Assembly (NCBI RefSeq): GCF_029193815.1
Contig: NZ_JARFVC010000005.1
Span: 97,541 to 161,540, forward strand
DNA: 64,000 nt
Reading direction: 5' to 3'
Origin: Cytobacillus sp. S13-E01
GTDB lineage: Bacteria > Bacillota > Bacilli > Bacillales > Bacillaceae_L
Shown: one piece after another, positions 49,535-59,186 of the stretch
Layout of the letters: every line of letters starts with the position of its first letter
How positions within the stretch are numbered: the stretch's first letter is position 1
Program-made: the position numbers and the translations under genes
Notes under the pieces: generated by a model
What the model saw: the letters and a program-made list of their open reading frames with translations, nothing else
Databases searched by the model: none
What the model was told of the DNA's origin: nothing

Positions 49535-49611
49535 AAGTAAGATGCAAGCTGCTTTATTTAGATAAATTACATAAAATTAAATATTTACCGAGGTTTTTGG
49601 AGGGAAATTCA

Positions 49612-50904
49612 GTGAAAACAACTATATCAGAAGTAAATAAATATGTTGGACAAGTAGTAACGATTGGCGCTTGGTTAGCAAATAAAAGGTCAAGCGGAAA
49701 AATTGCATTCTTACAATTACGAGATGGTACTGGATTCATCCAAGGAGTTGTTGTTAAAGCTGAAGTGGAAGAGGAAGTTTTTCAGCTCGCAAAGTCAATC
49801 ACACAAGAATCATCTCTGTATGTAACAGGAGTGGTTCAAGAGGATGAGCGTTCACCATTTGGATTTGAATTATCTGTAACAAACGTAGAGGTAATTCATG
49901 AGTCTGTTAACTACCCAATCACACCGAAAGAGCATGGTACAGAGTTTTTGATGGATCACCGTCATTTATGGCTTAGATCAAAAAGACAGCATGCGGTTAT
50001 GAAAATTCGTAATGAAATTATTCGTGCAACATATGAATTCTTCAATGACAATGGATTTTCGAAAGTAGACCCACCTATTTTGACGGGAAGTGCGCCTGAA
50101 GGTACAACAGAGCTATTTGCGACGAAGTATTTTGATGAAGATGCATATCTTTCACAAAGTGGACAATTATATATGGAAGCTGCTGCAATGGCATTAGGAA
50201 AAGTATTCTCGTTCGGGCCTACTTTCCGTGCTGAAAAGTCAAAAACTCGTCGCCATTTAATTGAATTTTGGATGATTGAACCAGAAATGGCATTTCATGA
50301 TTTCGAGGATAACTTAGTTGTACAAGAAAATTATGTTTCATATATTATCCAAGCTGTCTTAAAAAATTGTAATTTAGAGCTAACGACATTAGGTCGTGAC
50401 ACTTCAAAATTAGAAAAGATAAAAGCACCATTCCCACGTATTTCGTATGATGATGCCATTAAATTCTTGCATGAAAATGGCTTTAATGATATCCAGTGGG
50501 GCGATGATTTTGGAGCACCTCATGAGACTGCAATTGCAGAAAGTTATGATATGCCTGTGTTTATTACGCACTACCCAACTAAAATTAAGCCTTTCTATAT
50601 GCAGCCTGCAAAGGACCGATCAGATGTTGTCCTGTGTGCAGATATGATAGCTCCTGAAGGCTATGGGGAAATCATTGGTGGATCAGAACGTATTCATGAT
50701 TTTGAGTTATTAAAAGCACGATTAGAAGAACATGGATTAACAAGTGATGCCTACAAATGGTATCTTGAGTTGCGCCAATATGGATCTGTTCCACACTCAG
50801 GGTTTGGATTAGGTCTTGAAAGAACAGTAGCATGGTTAAGTGGTGTAGAACATGTACGTGAATCGATTCCATTCCCACGCCTACTAAATCGTCTATATCC
50901 TTAA
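49612..50904 (+). CDS. asnS: asparaginyl-tRNA synthetase
   Basis: Charges tRNA-Asn. From GTG 49612 the protein is 430 residues, the B. subtilis length. N-terminal OB fold ([20 protein letters not shown]) and class II core: motif 2 [22 protein letters not shown], motif 3 [25 protein letters not shown] is seven bases before the GTG; the TTG at 49597 overlaps this site and is rejected. Own promoter and terminator. Confidence 0.97.
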   Translation: MKTTISEVNKYVGQVVTIGAWLANKRSSGKIAFLQLRDGTGFIQGVVVKAEVEEEVFQLAKSITQESSLYVTGVVQEDERSPFGFELSVTNVEVIHESVNYPITPKEHGTEFLMDHRHLWLRSKRQHAVMKIRNEIIRATYEFFNDNGFSKVDPPILTGSAPEGTTELFATKYFDEDAYLSQSGQLYMEAAAMALGKVFSFGPTFRAEKSKTRRHLIEFWMIEPEMAFHDFEDNLVVQENYVSYIIQAVLKNCNLELTTLGRDTSKLEKIKAPFPRISYDDAIKFLHENGFNDIQWGDDFGAPHETAIAESYDMPVFITHYPTKIKPFYMQPAKDRSDVVLCADMIAPEGYGEIIGGSERIHDFELLKARLEEHGLTSDAYKWYLELRQYGSVPHSGFGLGLERTVAWLSGVEHVRESIPFPRLLNRLYP

Positions 50905-50914
50905 ACTTATTATG

Positions 50915-50942
50915 AAAAACCCTCAAAAGATGAGGGTTTTTT
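50915..50942 (+). terminator. terminator after asnS
   Basis: AAAAACCCTC pairs with GAGGGTTTTT around AAAAGAT, continuing into a T-run. Confidence 0.92.
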
Positions 50943-51049
50943 CTTACTCGTTCGAGATTCGTTAAAGCATATGCAATTTTATGACTCCAAATATTTCATT
51001 CTTATCTCAAACATACCTTCATGTTATACTAGAAAAAGAGGTGTATTGA

Positions 51050-51763
51050 ATGAACAATAATGATAAGTTTATTGAGTGGTTCCAACAAGGAAGTATAGCA
51101 ATTCCAAAGCTGTTATTGATGAATTATAAAGAATTAGACCTTAATGAAGAAGAATTTATGGTTGTACTACAAGTACTGATGTTTATTGATAGTGGTAATT
51201 CATTTCCAACTCCAACAGAACTCTCTAGCAATATGACCCTTTCAAATACGAGGTGTACTGAAATTCTGAGGCATCTACTTCAAAAAGGCTATTTAGCGAT
51301 AGAAGAAGATTATCATGAGAAAGCATTAATAGTTGAAAAATATTCGTTAAAGCCACTTTGGGAAAAACTATTCCAATATTTGATGTCGGAGACAATCGAG
51401 CAAGAAAAAATCGAATCTCTTAATGAAGAAATGAGTTTATATACTGTGTTTGAGCAAGAGTTTGGACGACCTTTATCCCCATTTGAATGTGAATCTTTAT
51501 CAATGTGGATTGATCAAGATCACCATGATCCTATCATAATTAAGGCTGCATTAAGAGAGGCCGTTATGTCAGGAAAGCTAAATTTTCGTTATATTGATCG
51601 AATTTTATTTGAATGGAAAAAGAATGGGATAAAGACAATTGAACAGGCACAATCACATTCAAAAAAATTTCGACAACATCAGCAAAAACAAAAACAAGGG
51701 GAACAGAATTCTACAAATGAATATCAACGCACAATCCCTTTTTATAATTGGTTAGAAAACTAA
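51050..51763 (+). CDS. dnaD: DNA replication initiation protein DnaD
   Basis: Primosome protein that remodels DNA at oriC and PriA forks and helps load the replicative helicase. 237 residues: an N-terminal winged helix (KLLLMNYKELDLNEEEFMVV), a C-terminal DDBH2-type domain (FEQEFGRPLSPFECESLSMW) and the final YxxxIxxxW motif in YIDRILFEWKKNGI. A weak GAGGTG precedes the ATG. Followed by nth, the standard order. Confidence 0.95.
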   Translation: MNNNDKFIEWFQQGSIAIPKLLLMNYKELDLNEEEFMVVLQVLMFIDSGNSFPTPTELSSNMTLSNTRCTEILRHLLQKGYLAIEEDYHEKALIVEKYSLKPLWEKLFQYLMSETIEQEKIESLNEEMSLYTVFEQEFGRPLSPFECESLSMWIDQDHHDPIIIKAALREAVMSGKLNFRYIDRILFEWKKNGIKTIEQAQSHSKKFRQHQQKQKQGEQNSTNEYQRTIPFYNWLEN

Positions 51764-51797
51764 GAAAGAGAGAAATTTGCTTCTCTCTTTTCTTATT
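51764..51797 (+). terminator. terminator after dnaD
   Basis: AAAGAGAGAA pairs with TTCTCTCTTT around ATTTGC, then TTCTT. Confidence 0.82.
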
Positions 51798-51975
51798 GTT
51801 TAGGAATTTATAAAATTGTAAGGTTGTGTATAACTTCGTGTCTCTGTCTATCTACGTCTAGCTCCAGGCGCCATCGGCTCGAGGTCATAAGCCATTTCCT
51901 TTAAGAAGGAAAAACCACCTTCTTAAAGGAACCGTCTTATGCTTGTCGCCGATAAGCGGGCGCCCTGCGCTTTTG
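51797..51975 (+). repeat. modular interspersed repeat, copy H
   Basis: Type-1 5' module, CTACGTCTAGCTCC, stem AGGCGCC-ATCGGC with GCCGAT and GCGGGCGCCC, CATAAG/CTTATG, and the beta hairpin TTCCTTTAAGAAGG/CCTTCTTAAAGGAA. It ends CTGCGCTTTTG. Thus it combines the 5' module of copies A and B1 with the apex of copy D. Confidence 0.85.
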
Positions 51976-52087
51976 TTCTGTATTGATGATTCTAGTCAAA
52001 GTGCAACTACGCCTCTGTCTTCGCCCTTCAGGCTCGACACTCGGCGAGTTTTCTTTACAAAAAAATAAAACAGGAGAGGTAGCTCTA

Positions 52088-52756
52088 ATGTTAACAAAAA
52101 TACAAATTAGACATTGTTTAGATACGATGGGCGAAATGTTTCCAGATGCACATTGTGAATTAACACATAGTAATCCGTTTGAATTAGTAATTGCTGTCTC
52201 ATTATCAGCACAATGTACTGATGTACTTGTAAACAAAGTAACAAAGTCGTTATTTGAAAAGTACAAGACCCCAGAAGATTACCTAGCTGTAACAGTAGAA
52301 GAATTACAACAAGACATCCGTTCCATTGGACTTTTTAGAAATAAAGCAAAAAACATAATGAAATTATGTCAGATGTTAATTGATGATTATGGTGGCATAT
52401 TACCACAAGATCGTGATGAATTAACAAAACTACCTGGTGTTGGTAGAAAAACAGCTAATGTAGTCGTTTCAGTGGCCTTCGGCATACCTGCAATTGCTGT
52501 AGATACACATGTAGAAAGAGTGAGTAAGCGACTAGCGATTTGTCGCCTTAAAGATTCTGTCCTTGAAGTTGAAAAAACACTTATGCGTAAAGTACCAGAA
52601 GAGGAATGGGCTGTTACACATCATAGACTGATATTCTTCGGGAGATATCATTGTAAGGCACAGGCTCCACAATGTGAAAGTTGTCCATTATTAGATGTAT
52701 GTAGAGAAGGAAAGAAACGAATGAAAGGCAAAAGCGGGGTTGGTAAAAGTGAGTAA
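52088..52756 (+). CDS. nth: endonuclease III
   Basis: Base-excision glycosylase/AP lyase for oxidised pyrimidines. 222 residues; helix-hairpin-helix LPGVGRKTA with catalytic Lys121 and Asp139 (AIAVDTHVERV), and four 4Fe-4S cysteines in CKAQAPQCESCPLLDVC. ATG 52088 follows GGAGAGGT; the open frame extends back to 51983 through sequence next to the interspersed repeat, which is rejected as start. Confidence 0.97.
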   Translation: MLTKIQIRHCLDTMGEMFPDAHCELTHSNPFELVIAVSLSAQCTDVLVNKVTKSLFEKYKTPEDYLAVTVEELQQDIRSIGLFRNKAKNIMKLCQMLIDDYGGILPQDRDELTKLPGVGRKTANVVVSVAFGIPAIAVDTHVERVSKRLAICRLKDSVLEVEKTLMRKVPEEEWAVTHHRLIFFGRYHCKAQAPQCESCPLLDVCREGKKRMKGKSGVGKSE

Positions 52757-53282
52757 AAGGATGGTTAAACTGCCTATACTTTTTCAAGATCCATTATTTT
52801 ATCCTAATCAAGACATTGAATTAATTATTTCAAATACTATTTCACTTGAAGATGTACTTTGTCAACATTATTTTTTATATGATATAGCTGTATATTCGCG
52901 TATGAAAGGCTTCTATGAGCCTTGGAAGCATAGTGAACAATCCATTCCACTATTATTGAAAAGCTGGGAAGGAAAAAAAGAAGAACTTAAAATGATATTT
53001 GGGGATCGAGATAGAAGAATGGCTAAGGAGCCCATGATTCGTTCCATTTCTTATTTTATATGTTTTTTATTTTGGGGAAATCAACTATCCGTTCCCTATT
53101 TGAAGAATATAAATCAAGCAATAGTACAATTAAAGTGTAAACCTATAAACATAGAAGAACGCCTAGCATTCATCTATAGTAAGCCAGACTATTATCAGTC
53201 TTTTATACAACTATCACAGCTATTTGAAGAATTTGAAAAGCAATACTATAAATTACTTATTTTAAAAAGAACAAAAATTTAA
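52749..53282 (+). CDS. ypoC: YpoC-like protein
   Basis: 177 residues, soluble, unknown function. No motif recognised; aromatic-rich stretches such as YDIAVYSRMKGFYEPW and ISYFICFLFWGNQ are seen. It overlaps nth by 8 bases, the position of ypoC in B. subtilis. GTG 52749 is chosen because GGGGTTGG lies before it; ATG 52761 is the alternative. Transcribed with nth, ending at a bidirectional terminator. Confidence 0.8.
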   Translation: MSKRMVKLPILFQDPLFYPNQDIELIISNTISLEDVLCQHYFLYDIAVYSRMKGFYEPWKHSEQSIPLLLKSWEGKKEELKMIFGDRDRRMAKEPMIRSISYFICFLFWGNQLSVPYLKNINQAIVQLKCKPINIEERLAFIYSKPDYYQSFIQLSQLFEEFEKQYYKLLILKRTKI

Positions 53283-53323
53283 AAAAAAGAAAAATGGCTT
53301 GGATTCAATGATCCAAGCCATTT
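53281..53323. terminator. bidirectional terminator between ypoC and ponA
   Basis: AAATGGCTTGGAT pairs perfectly with ATCCAAGCCATTT (13 bp, loop TCAATG). The A-run at 53281-53288 gives a T-run on the minus strand, so it suits ponA best and may also stop ypoC. Confidence 0.88.
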
Positions 53324-53331
53324 AGTATTTT

Positions 53332-53395
53332 AAAAAGGTAAGAAAGTATAAAAGTTTGTACCTAGTTTTAGTGTCTAGCTCCTGGCGCGCCTAGG
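53332..53395 (+). repeat. modular interspersed repeat, copy I (short)
   Basis: Type-2 module (AAAAAGGTAAGAAAGTATAA), then GTACCTAGTTTTAGTGTCTA, GCTCC and TGGCGCGCC. The stem is missing. It lies between the terminator and the ponA stop codon, in the 3' UTR of ponA. Confidence 0.75.
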
Positions 53396-53409
53396 TTTTA
53401 GCCTATCTT

Positions 53410-55938
53410 CTATTCTTCATCATTTTCTCGTCCAGGTGGTATAACGATTCCAGGGTCAGTGATTCCTGGATCATTGTCTTCACTGTTACCATCATCGTCA
53501 CCGTTAGTAGGATCATCCTCATTTTCATTCTCATCTTGATCTTCGTCTTCATCAGGAATTATATCTAATTCATCCTCAAGCATTGAAGGGATTTCTATAT
53601 CGATTGTTGCAGGTTCACTTCTGTTTTCAGGGTTCTCATCACTTATCGCAGAAATGGAGTACATATATTTCGCTTCTGGAATTGGATTAGGGATCACAAG
53701 TATCATTTCTTTTTGTGATGATATCACTTTAAATGCACCTTCATCTATTGATTCACTTATTTCAAATGAAACCCCTTCACGTTCTTCCTCAGGATATGAC
53801 CATGTCAATGTCAACTCGTCTAAGGTTTGGTCGTAATTCACATTAGGAAGGGTAGGGGATAAGAGCTCTTTGTATCTATCAGATACTTCAGTGGGTTCGG
53901 TACCCCTTACAAAATACTCATAGATAATTTTATCCTCTGGAGTATATTCACTTGCTAATTTAGCAGGATTAGACCCATTTTCGACTCCAACCTCTACGAC
54001 GCTATTTGGAACAGGGAAATCTTGTGTATCTTTACCTTCTGAAACAGTAGTTATAATAGTTTTAAATAACTGCTTAGCAATCTGTTGTTCTTCCCTCGTT
54101 TTCATCCATTCAGTATTATCCCGGTAACCAGTCCATACTGCTGCAGTATAGTTGGGGGTGTAACCAACAAACCAGGCATCAGGAACTGCTCCTGAAGGGA
54201 TATCGTATTTATCCAAAGTATCCTTATCAAAGTTAGTTGTTCCAGTTTTACCTGCAATATGAAGTCCACTTACATTGTATCCTGATGCAGTTCCTCCAGG
54301 AAGCATCACGGATTTTAACATGTCTGTTATCATAAATGCAGTTGACTCCTCCATAACCGACTCAGGTTTTGGAGACAAGGTGACTTCTGTATCATCAGGA
54401 TAGATAATCTTTTTTATAGCATGCGGCTTTATAAAGATACCTTTATTACCAAAAGCACTGTATGCACCTGCCATTTGTAAAGGTGAAATGCCTTCAGATA
54501 TACCACCTATTGAATAGGGTTCATAAATTTGTTCTTCAAGAGGAATTCCCAGGCTAACAGCAAAGTCACGAGCCTGAGGTAGTCCCACAGCTTGAATAGC
54601 CTTAAGTGCTGGTATATTTCTTGACTTTGCAAGGGCAGTACGAATCGACATTTGCCCTAAATGTTTACCATCCCAGTTTTTAATAGGAGTCCCGTTTGCA
54701 TACGTATAGGGTTCATCATCAATTTGATGATAAGTAGACCATTTCAAGTATTCTATAGCAGGCCCATAGTCTAGAATAGGCTTAATTGTCGATCCTGGTT
54801 GATTTAATGGATCTAAGGCAAAGTTGATACGCGATGTTTCGGATTGATTTCTGCCACCTCCAAGAGCTCTTATTTCACCTGTAGTCGTATCTAATAATGC
54901 TATTCCGGCTTGAAAATCTTCATTAGGGTAGTTAATTGTATCATTTGAAGCTAAAAGTTGGTCAATTTGTGCTTGTGCACTTGGGTCAAATGTAGTGTAA
55001 ATTTCTAAACCAGCTGAATAAACATCAATGTCTCCAAGTTCTTTAATTTCTAACTTGACTTGATCTAAAAATGTGTCAATCGGTACTGATTCGGGTTTAG
55101 AGTCGACAATTGAGTCTTGAACAGGTATTTCTTTTGCCATATTTGCTTCTTCAGTTGAAATAAATCCGTGCTGATCCATTAGAGATAATACGGTATTTCT
55201 TCTTTTTTCAGCAGCTTCTGGATAATTAAATGGATTATAGTTGTTGGGGCTCTGTGGTATACCAGCTAGAAGAGCTGCTTCATGCAACTCGAGTTCACTT
55301 AACTCTTTACCAAAGTATGTTTCAGCCGCTTTTGCTACCCCATGTGTTCTGCCACCAAACAATATTTTATTTAAATAGATTTCAAGTATTTCTTCTTTAG
55401 AATATTTGCTTTCAAGTTGAAAAGATAGCCATAACTCTTGTGCTTTTCTTTTTAATGTTTTTTCAGGTGTTAAAAAATAATTTTTGACAACCTGTTGAGT
55501 AATCGTACTAGCTCCCTGAGAACCAAACCCATCAGTTATATTTGCTAGCACAGCACCACCAAAACGAATAATGTCGATACCGTTGTGCTCATAGAAACGT
55601 ACATCCTCAGTAGCTATAAAAGCATTGCGAACAAGCTCAGGAATTTCGTTGTACGATACATAAGTTCTCTTCTCGATTCCTAGCTCAGCAATAAGATCAC
55701 CATTCATATCGTATACCTTCGATGACAATGGATCCTTAAGTAATGACGAATCAAGTGGTGGTGCATCCTTTGCTAATACAAAAAAGGTTGTAGCACCGGT
55801 AATCATCGCTATAATTCCGATAACTAACATCGTTAAAATAAATTTTTTGAAAAATCCTGATACTTGCATCTGTGACTTTTTTTTTCCCTTTGCGTTTCCT
55901 TTCTTTCGCTGTTCACGGGTTTTATATTTTTCAGACAT
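53410..55938 (-). CDS. ponA: penicillin-binding protein 1A/1B
   Basis: Bifunctional peptidoglycan synthase. 842 residues: a basic cytoplasmic tail, a membrane helix at about 34-54, a GT51 glycosyltransferase (catalytic Glu111 in ATEDVRFYEHNGID), a transpeptidase with Ser383 (GSTIK), SRN and KTGTT (Lys564), a fibronectin III-like domain, and a long Asp/Glu/Asn-rich tail of about 60 residues ending in PGRENDEE. ATG 55938 is preferred to GTG 55947. It is downstream of recU on one transcript, as in B. subtilis. Confidence 0.96.
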   Translation of the reverse strand: MSEKYKTREQRKKGNAKGKKKSQMQVSGFFKKFILTMLVIGIIAMITGATTFFVLAKDAPPLDSSLLKDPLSSKVYDMNGDLIAELGIEKRTYVSYNEIPELVRNAFIATEDVRFYEHNGIDIIRFGGAVLANITDGFGSQGASTITQQVVKNYFLTPEKTLKRKAQELWLSFQLESKYSKEEILEIYLNKILFGGRTHGVAKAAETYFGKELSELELHEAALLAGIPQSPNNYNPFNYPEAAEKRRNTVLSLMDQHGFISTEEANMAKEIPVQDSIVDSKPESVPIDTFLDQVKLEIKELGDIDVYSAGLEIYTTFDPSAQAQIDQLLASNDTINYPNEDFQAGIALLDTTTGEIRALGGGRNQSETSRINFALDPLNQPGSTIKPILDYGPAIEYLKWSTYHQIDDEPYTYANGTPIKNWDGKHLGQMSIRTALAKSRNIPALKAIQAVGLPQARDFAVSLGIPLEEQIYEPYSIGGISEGISPLQMAGAYSAFGNKGIFIKPHAIKKIIYPDDTEVTLSPKPESVMEESTAFMITDMLKSVMLPGGTASGYNVSGLHIAGKTGTTNFDKDTLDKYDIPSGAVPDAWFVGYTPNYTAAVWTGYRDNTEWMKTREEQQIAKQLFKTIITTVSEGKDTQDFPVPNSVVEVGVENGSNPAKLASEYTPEDKIIYEYFVRGTEPTEVSDRYKELLSPTLPNVNYDQTLDELTLTWSYPEEEREGVSFEISESIDEGAFKVISSQKEMILVIPNPIPEAKYMYSISAISDENPENRSEPATIDIEIPSMLEDELDIIPDEDEDQDENENEDDPTNGDDDGNSEDNDPGITDPGIVIPPGRENDEE

Positions 55939-56040
55939 AAAATTCACTGCCTCTCAAAAAGATGTAAATTACTTATATAGTATAAGATAATAACTCTTAT
56001 AATAAGACGAATACAAATGAATAAAGTTCCATTCTTAGCC

Positions 56041-56640
56041 TTAGAAATAAATACGCTCTATAATTTTTATATAATCAAGCCTTGGATTATATCCCATAGG
56101 AATAGTATGGCCAAAAGTTTCGACTTCCTTTTTAGAAATGGATTTACGACCGCCTTGTTGCTGTCTGTCCCAAAATGTTAACAGGTGTATCGCTTCAAGT
56201 AAATAGACTTCATCTAGAGACGAAAAACGTAGAATAACAAAACAGATCCCTTGTTGTTGCACCACATCTCTCATATGTTCAATCTGGTGGTTATGAAAGT
56301 TTTGTAGTGGTAGTGCGGTTTTATTTCTTGTTTCTTTTGCTTCAAAGTCAATGTAACGGCCTTTATATATACCATTATAATCTGTAGTTGAAGCCTGTTT
56401 AAAGTAGGCTTCTTTAATAACTGCTGCACTTCTTTTTGGGAAATCAACATTAACTATCTGGACTGGCGTAGGTTTTTTATGTATAACCGCTTGTTTGTAT
56501 GTTAAATAATACTTATTAGTTTCATTTAAATCTTCCTCCAAAGTCATACCACGATTACTGTATATCTGTTGTTTCAAATTTGGAGTATCAGTGATTTTCT
56601 TTGACTGATACAATTTACCATTTGGATAACGAAAAGTCAT
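56041..56640 (-). CDS. recU: Holliday junction resolvase RecU
   Basis: Cuts four-way junctions in recombination and chromosome segregation. 199 residues; the N-terminal basic motif [22 protein letters not shown], and the nuclease core [15 protein letters not shown] with its Asp-Glu-Lys triad. GGAGGG lies eight bases before ATG 56640. The ponA start is 102 bases downstream. Divergent from yppC. Confidence 0.95.
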   Translation of the reverse strand: MTFRYPNGKLYQSKKITDTPNLKQQIYSNRGMTLEEDLNETNKYYLTYKQAVIHKKPTPVQIVNVDFPKRSAAVIKEAYFKQASTTDYNGIYKGRYIDFEAKETRNKTALPLQNFHNHQIEHMRDVVQQQGICFVILRFSSLDEVYLLEAIHLLTFWDRQQQGGRKSISKKEVETFGHTIPMGYNPRLDYIKIIERIYF

Positions 56641-56922
56641 CAATAATACCCTCCTATAAAAATCGTAGGTTCCCCCTAGGGTTGTACACTCTTAAAAATT
56701 AAAATATTTATTTTTTCTTATCCTTTAAAAAACCTAATATCTACTATATCAGAAAATCATTGAAAATAGTTGTATTATTTGGATCAGGACAATTAGCCTA
56801 TGTCTTGTATTCAATAGTCAAACTTGAAGATAAAAGTAATTCTTTAAGTGCATTTATTTTACTTTTTGCTTATATAGCGATAAATGGGGAAAAGCTATTT
56901 TTATGAGGTGAATAGCATCGAT

Positions 56923-57945
56923 ATGATTATCACTAAACAGATCGTGGATAAGTATTTAAATAGAAGAAAAACACATAATACAACGACAAAGCATGAGCTC
57001 AATCTAATTAGACATATAAAGCAGGAAACGATGAGTAGAAATCTTGACAATGTATCAAGAACACGTAGTTATGGTGAGTTTTATGAAAGAAATAAGGAGA
57101 TTCGTTGGTCTTTTTTAGCGAGTATGGTATCAAGAAATGCTGGCTGGAATATGACCGATTTAGAGGGAGCTTGGTTTCCGCAAGTATTGGATAAAGAAAC
57201 CCGGAAAACATTATTTATGAACTATGAAAAGGCAAATTGGCTCATTTTTAATGATGCTTACCCACAGCTATTGTTATATGAATTTTCTAAAAAGCTAAGG
57301 GCACCGTTATTTTATCTGTTGAAGGAGTTTGCTGTTTCATTATTTATGGAAATACAGTGGGAAAGGTTTTGGGAACTAGGAAATGGGGACTTGCTCATTA
57401 TATCGCAAATTATAAATGAGCAGAATGTTATACAAAAGCCCGTTATTGAGCATCCAATCTACAAGAAAAAGGTGTTCTCATCATTTGTATTTCGAGTGCA
57501 GGATTGGTTTCATTTTAGCTCGGTGCTCTTTCCAACTTTAAGTGGAGAACTGTACGGCTTTTCAGTACATGATTTCAGAAAAGTTACTTCCAGAATTGAA
57601 TTAGGGAAGAGGCTTGCTTGGCTACTCTTTCATAAGGAATATTACAACCTATTTTATCGTTTTTCAAATAAGACAGAGCATACCGGTTCACGTTACGATT
57701 ACGAACAATATTTCACAACTAAAAAACTAAGAGACACTCCTTATTTAAGAACGACATTTCCGTTGATAGATCACCGAGTTTCTAAGCAAAATGAATGGTT
57801 TCACCAGGGTATTAACTTTGTAAAATGGTTTGGCCCCATCTACCAACAGCAAAACTTTGAGCTAACAAATTGGTATAGGAAAAAACAACGGCAGCTACAA
57901 TTGGGAATAAGCATTGAGAAACTCTTAAAAAATGAGCAAGGATAA
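56923..57945 (+). CDS. yppC: YppC-like protein (DUF2515)
   Basis: 340 residues, no signal peptide, function unknown. FYERNKEIRWSFLASMVSRN and AGWNMTDLEG, ANWLIFNDAYPQLLLYE and FGFSVHDF-like aromatic stretches characterise the family. It stands divergent from recU as in B. subtilis. The start is uncertain: GAGGTGA is 11 bases before ATG 56923; ATG 56884 has no ribosome site. Confidence 0.85.
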   Translation: MIITKQIVDKYLNRRKTHNTTTKHELNLIRHIKQETMSRNLDNVSRTRSYGEFYERNKEIRWSFLASMVSRNAGWNMTDLEGAWFPQVLDKETRKTLFMNYEKANWLIFNDAYPQLLLYEFSKKLRAPLFYLLKEFAVSLFMEIQWERFWELGNGDLLIISQIINEQNVIQKPVIEHPIYKKKVFSSFVFRVQDWFHFSSVLFPTLSGELYGFSVHDFRKVTSRIELGKRLAWLLFHKEYYNLFYRFSNKTEHTGSRYDYEQYFTTKKLRDTPYLRTTFPLIDHRVSKQNEWFHQGINFVKWFGPIYQQQNFELTNWYRKKQRQLQLGISIEKLLKNEQG

Positions 57946-57964
57946 CCCTTGCTCATAGCTAGTA

Positions 57965-58032
57965 GGTAAGAAAGTGATGTTTTTGAACATTGTTTTGGCG
58001 GTCAAGCCCCGGGCGCCTGCGCTTTTCTTATG
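57965..58032 (+). repeat. modular interspersed repeat, copy J (short, degenerate)
   Basis: TAAGAAAGTGATGTTTTTGA and TTGTTTTGGCGGTCAAGCCC show the type-2 tail with changes, then CCGGGCGCC-TGCGCTTTTCTTA. Stem deleted between GGGCGCC repeats. Directly upstream of the IS200 left end. Confidence 0.65.
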
Positions 58033-58036
58033 GTTT

Positions 58037-58736
58037 AGAAAACCCCTGGCTATGCCGGGGGTTCTAGAGAGCTTATAGCGTGGTATTTAAAAAAAACCTC
58101 GCTTCATGGTAGGATAAAGTAGGTTTCCCGACCACTTTATCTCACCGTAGAAGGAGGCATGCCCTGTGAAGGACATGAATAGTTTAGCACACACAACATG
58201 GAATTGTAAGTATCACATAGTTTTTGCCCCAAAGTACAGAAGACAAATAATTTATGGGAAATATAAACAAAGCATTGGGAAAATAATAAGAGATTTATGT
58301 GAACACAAAGGTGTAGTTATCCATGAAGCAAATGCCTGTCCGGATCACATCCATATGTAAGTTAGTATTCCACCCAAGTTAAGTGTATCTCAATTCATGG
58401 GTTACTTACAAGGAAAAAGTAGTCTCATGATATTTGACCGACATGCCAATTTGAAGTATAGATACGGGAACAGAAAGTTCTGGTGTCGGGGATTCTATGT
58501 TGATACAGTGGGCAGAAATAAGAAACAAATACAAGAATACATTAGGAATCAGCTGAAAGAAGATTACATGGGTGACCAGTTAACATTATTCGAAGAATAT
58601 GACCCATTTACAGGAGAGAAAAATAAGAAGAAATAAAGAAATTCTTTAGAATTAGTGAGTGAATGTGGTGCAGACGGGAAACCTTCTCAGCGGGCCTCTT
58701 AGGCCTAGGCCGGTAAGAGAGGCTTTCAGCCGCAGA
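58037..58736 (+). mobile_element. IS200-type element (IS200/IS605 family)
   Basis: A left-end hairpin AACCCCTGGC-TAT-GCCGGGGGTT (58041-58063), the single tnpA frame with one nonsense codon, and a right-end imperfect hairpin GCCTCTT ... AAGAGAGGC (58694-58723). No terminal inverted repeats or tnpB, as expected for IS200. Exact ends are not determined; single-strand transposition leaves no target duplication. It lies between yppC and sspM. Confidence 0.8.
58166..58636 (+). pseudogene. tnpA: IS200 transposase TnpA with one in-frame stop
   Basis: HUH/Y1 transposase for single-strand IS200 transposition. GTG 58166 follows AAGGAGG; the frame runs to 58636 with a single TAA at 58358-58360 after DHIHM, where relatives have leucine (HIHMLVSIPPKLS). 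One base change TTA to TAA explains it. Before the stop are KYHIVFAPKYRR and the HIH metal motif; after it GKSSLMIFDRHANLKYRYGN and the catalytic tyrosine in FYVDTVGRN. Without suppression the tyrosine is lost, so the copy is inactive. The rest is undamaged, so the mutation looks recent. Confidence 0.92.
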
Positions 58737-58738
58737 GC

Positions 58739-58765
58739 AAACCACCAGTTCACACTGGTGGTTTT
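58739..58765 (-). terminator. hairpin at the 3' end of sspM
   Basis: AAACCACCAGT pairs with ACTGGTGGTTT around four bases, three bases after the sspM stop codon on the minus strand. It is likely the sspM terminator, with IS200 inserted just beyond it. Confidence 0.7.
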
Positions 58766-58767
58766 GA

Positions 58768-58875
58768 TTATTCTGCTGGGCGGTTTGGTCCTTCTAGTTT
58801 CTTATTCCCGTATCCAGGTGCAGTTTCTTCATTTGGTTTAACTTGCTGTCTTTTTTTATTTTCTTTTTTAGCCAT
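58768..58875 (-). CDS. sspM: small acid-soluble spore protein M
   Basis: A 35-residue basic protein, MAKKENKKRQQVKPNEE, then TAPGYGNKKLEGPNRPAE. The end K-L-x-G-P-N-R-P matches my memory of B. subtilis SspM (KLGGPNRPST), a minor spore-core protein made in the forespore, encoded near yppC/yppE. AGGAGGTG lies six bases before the ATG. The gene is too short for many ORF callers. Confidence 0.82.
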   Translation of the reverse strand: MAKKENKKRQQVKPNEETAPGYGNKKLEGPNRPAE

Positions 58876-58950
58876 TATTAACACCTCCTAAATTGTAGTG
58901 TTAACAACAAACAGTATTTCATTCTTTACTTTAAAAGGTGTAATTATTTA

Positions 58951-59013
58951 AAGTATAAAAGTTTGTACCTAGTTATAGTGTCTAGCTCCGGGCGCGCCTT
59001 GAGCTTTTCTTGA
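58951..59013 (+). repeat. modular interspersed repeat, copy K (short)
   Basis: AAAGTATAAAAGTTTGTACC, TAGTTATAGTGTCTAGCTCC, then GGGCGCGCCTTGAGCTTTTC: type-2 module, core and 3' end with no stem. Apart from this, the 311-bp gap between sspM and the next gene shows nothing recognisable. Confidence 0.78.
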
Positions 59014-59186
59014 TTGAAGAGCTCCGTTTTGTAAAAAAACAGGAAGTTTTGTATAAAAAACTGTTGTCGAAATTAAAAGAAAGTCATTTTCTTTGCCGAA
59101 ACATAACTAGTTTTGTCACGTGTGAAGGTTGTTTCAAAAATGTATAGAATTACTTGAATATCAAGAGCTTAAAGGGAGGTACTTAG

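Noticed and set aside
49430..49611. T-box riboswitch before asnS
   Set aside because: The promoter is only about 75 bases from the start, and no T-box sequence (TGGNACCGCG) is present.
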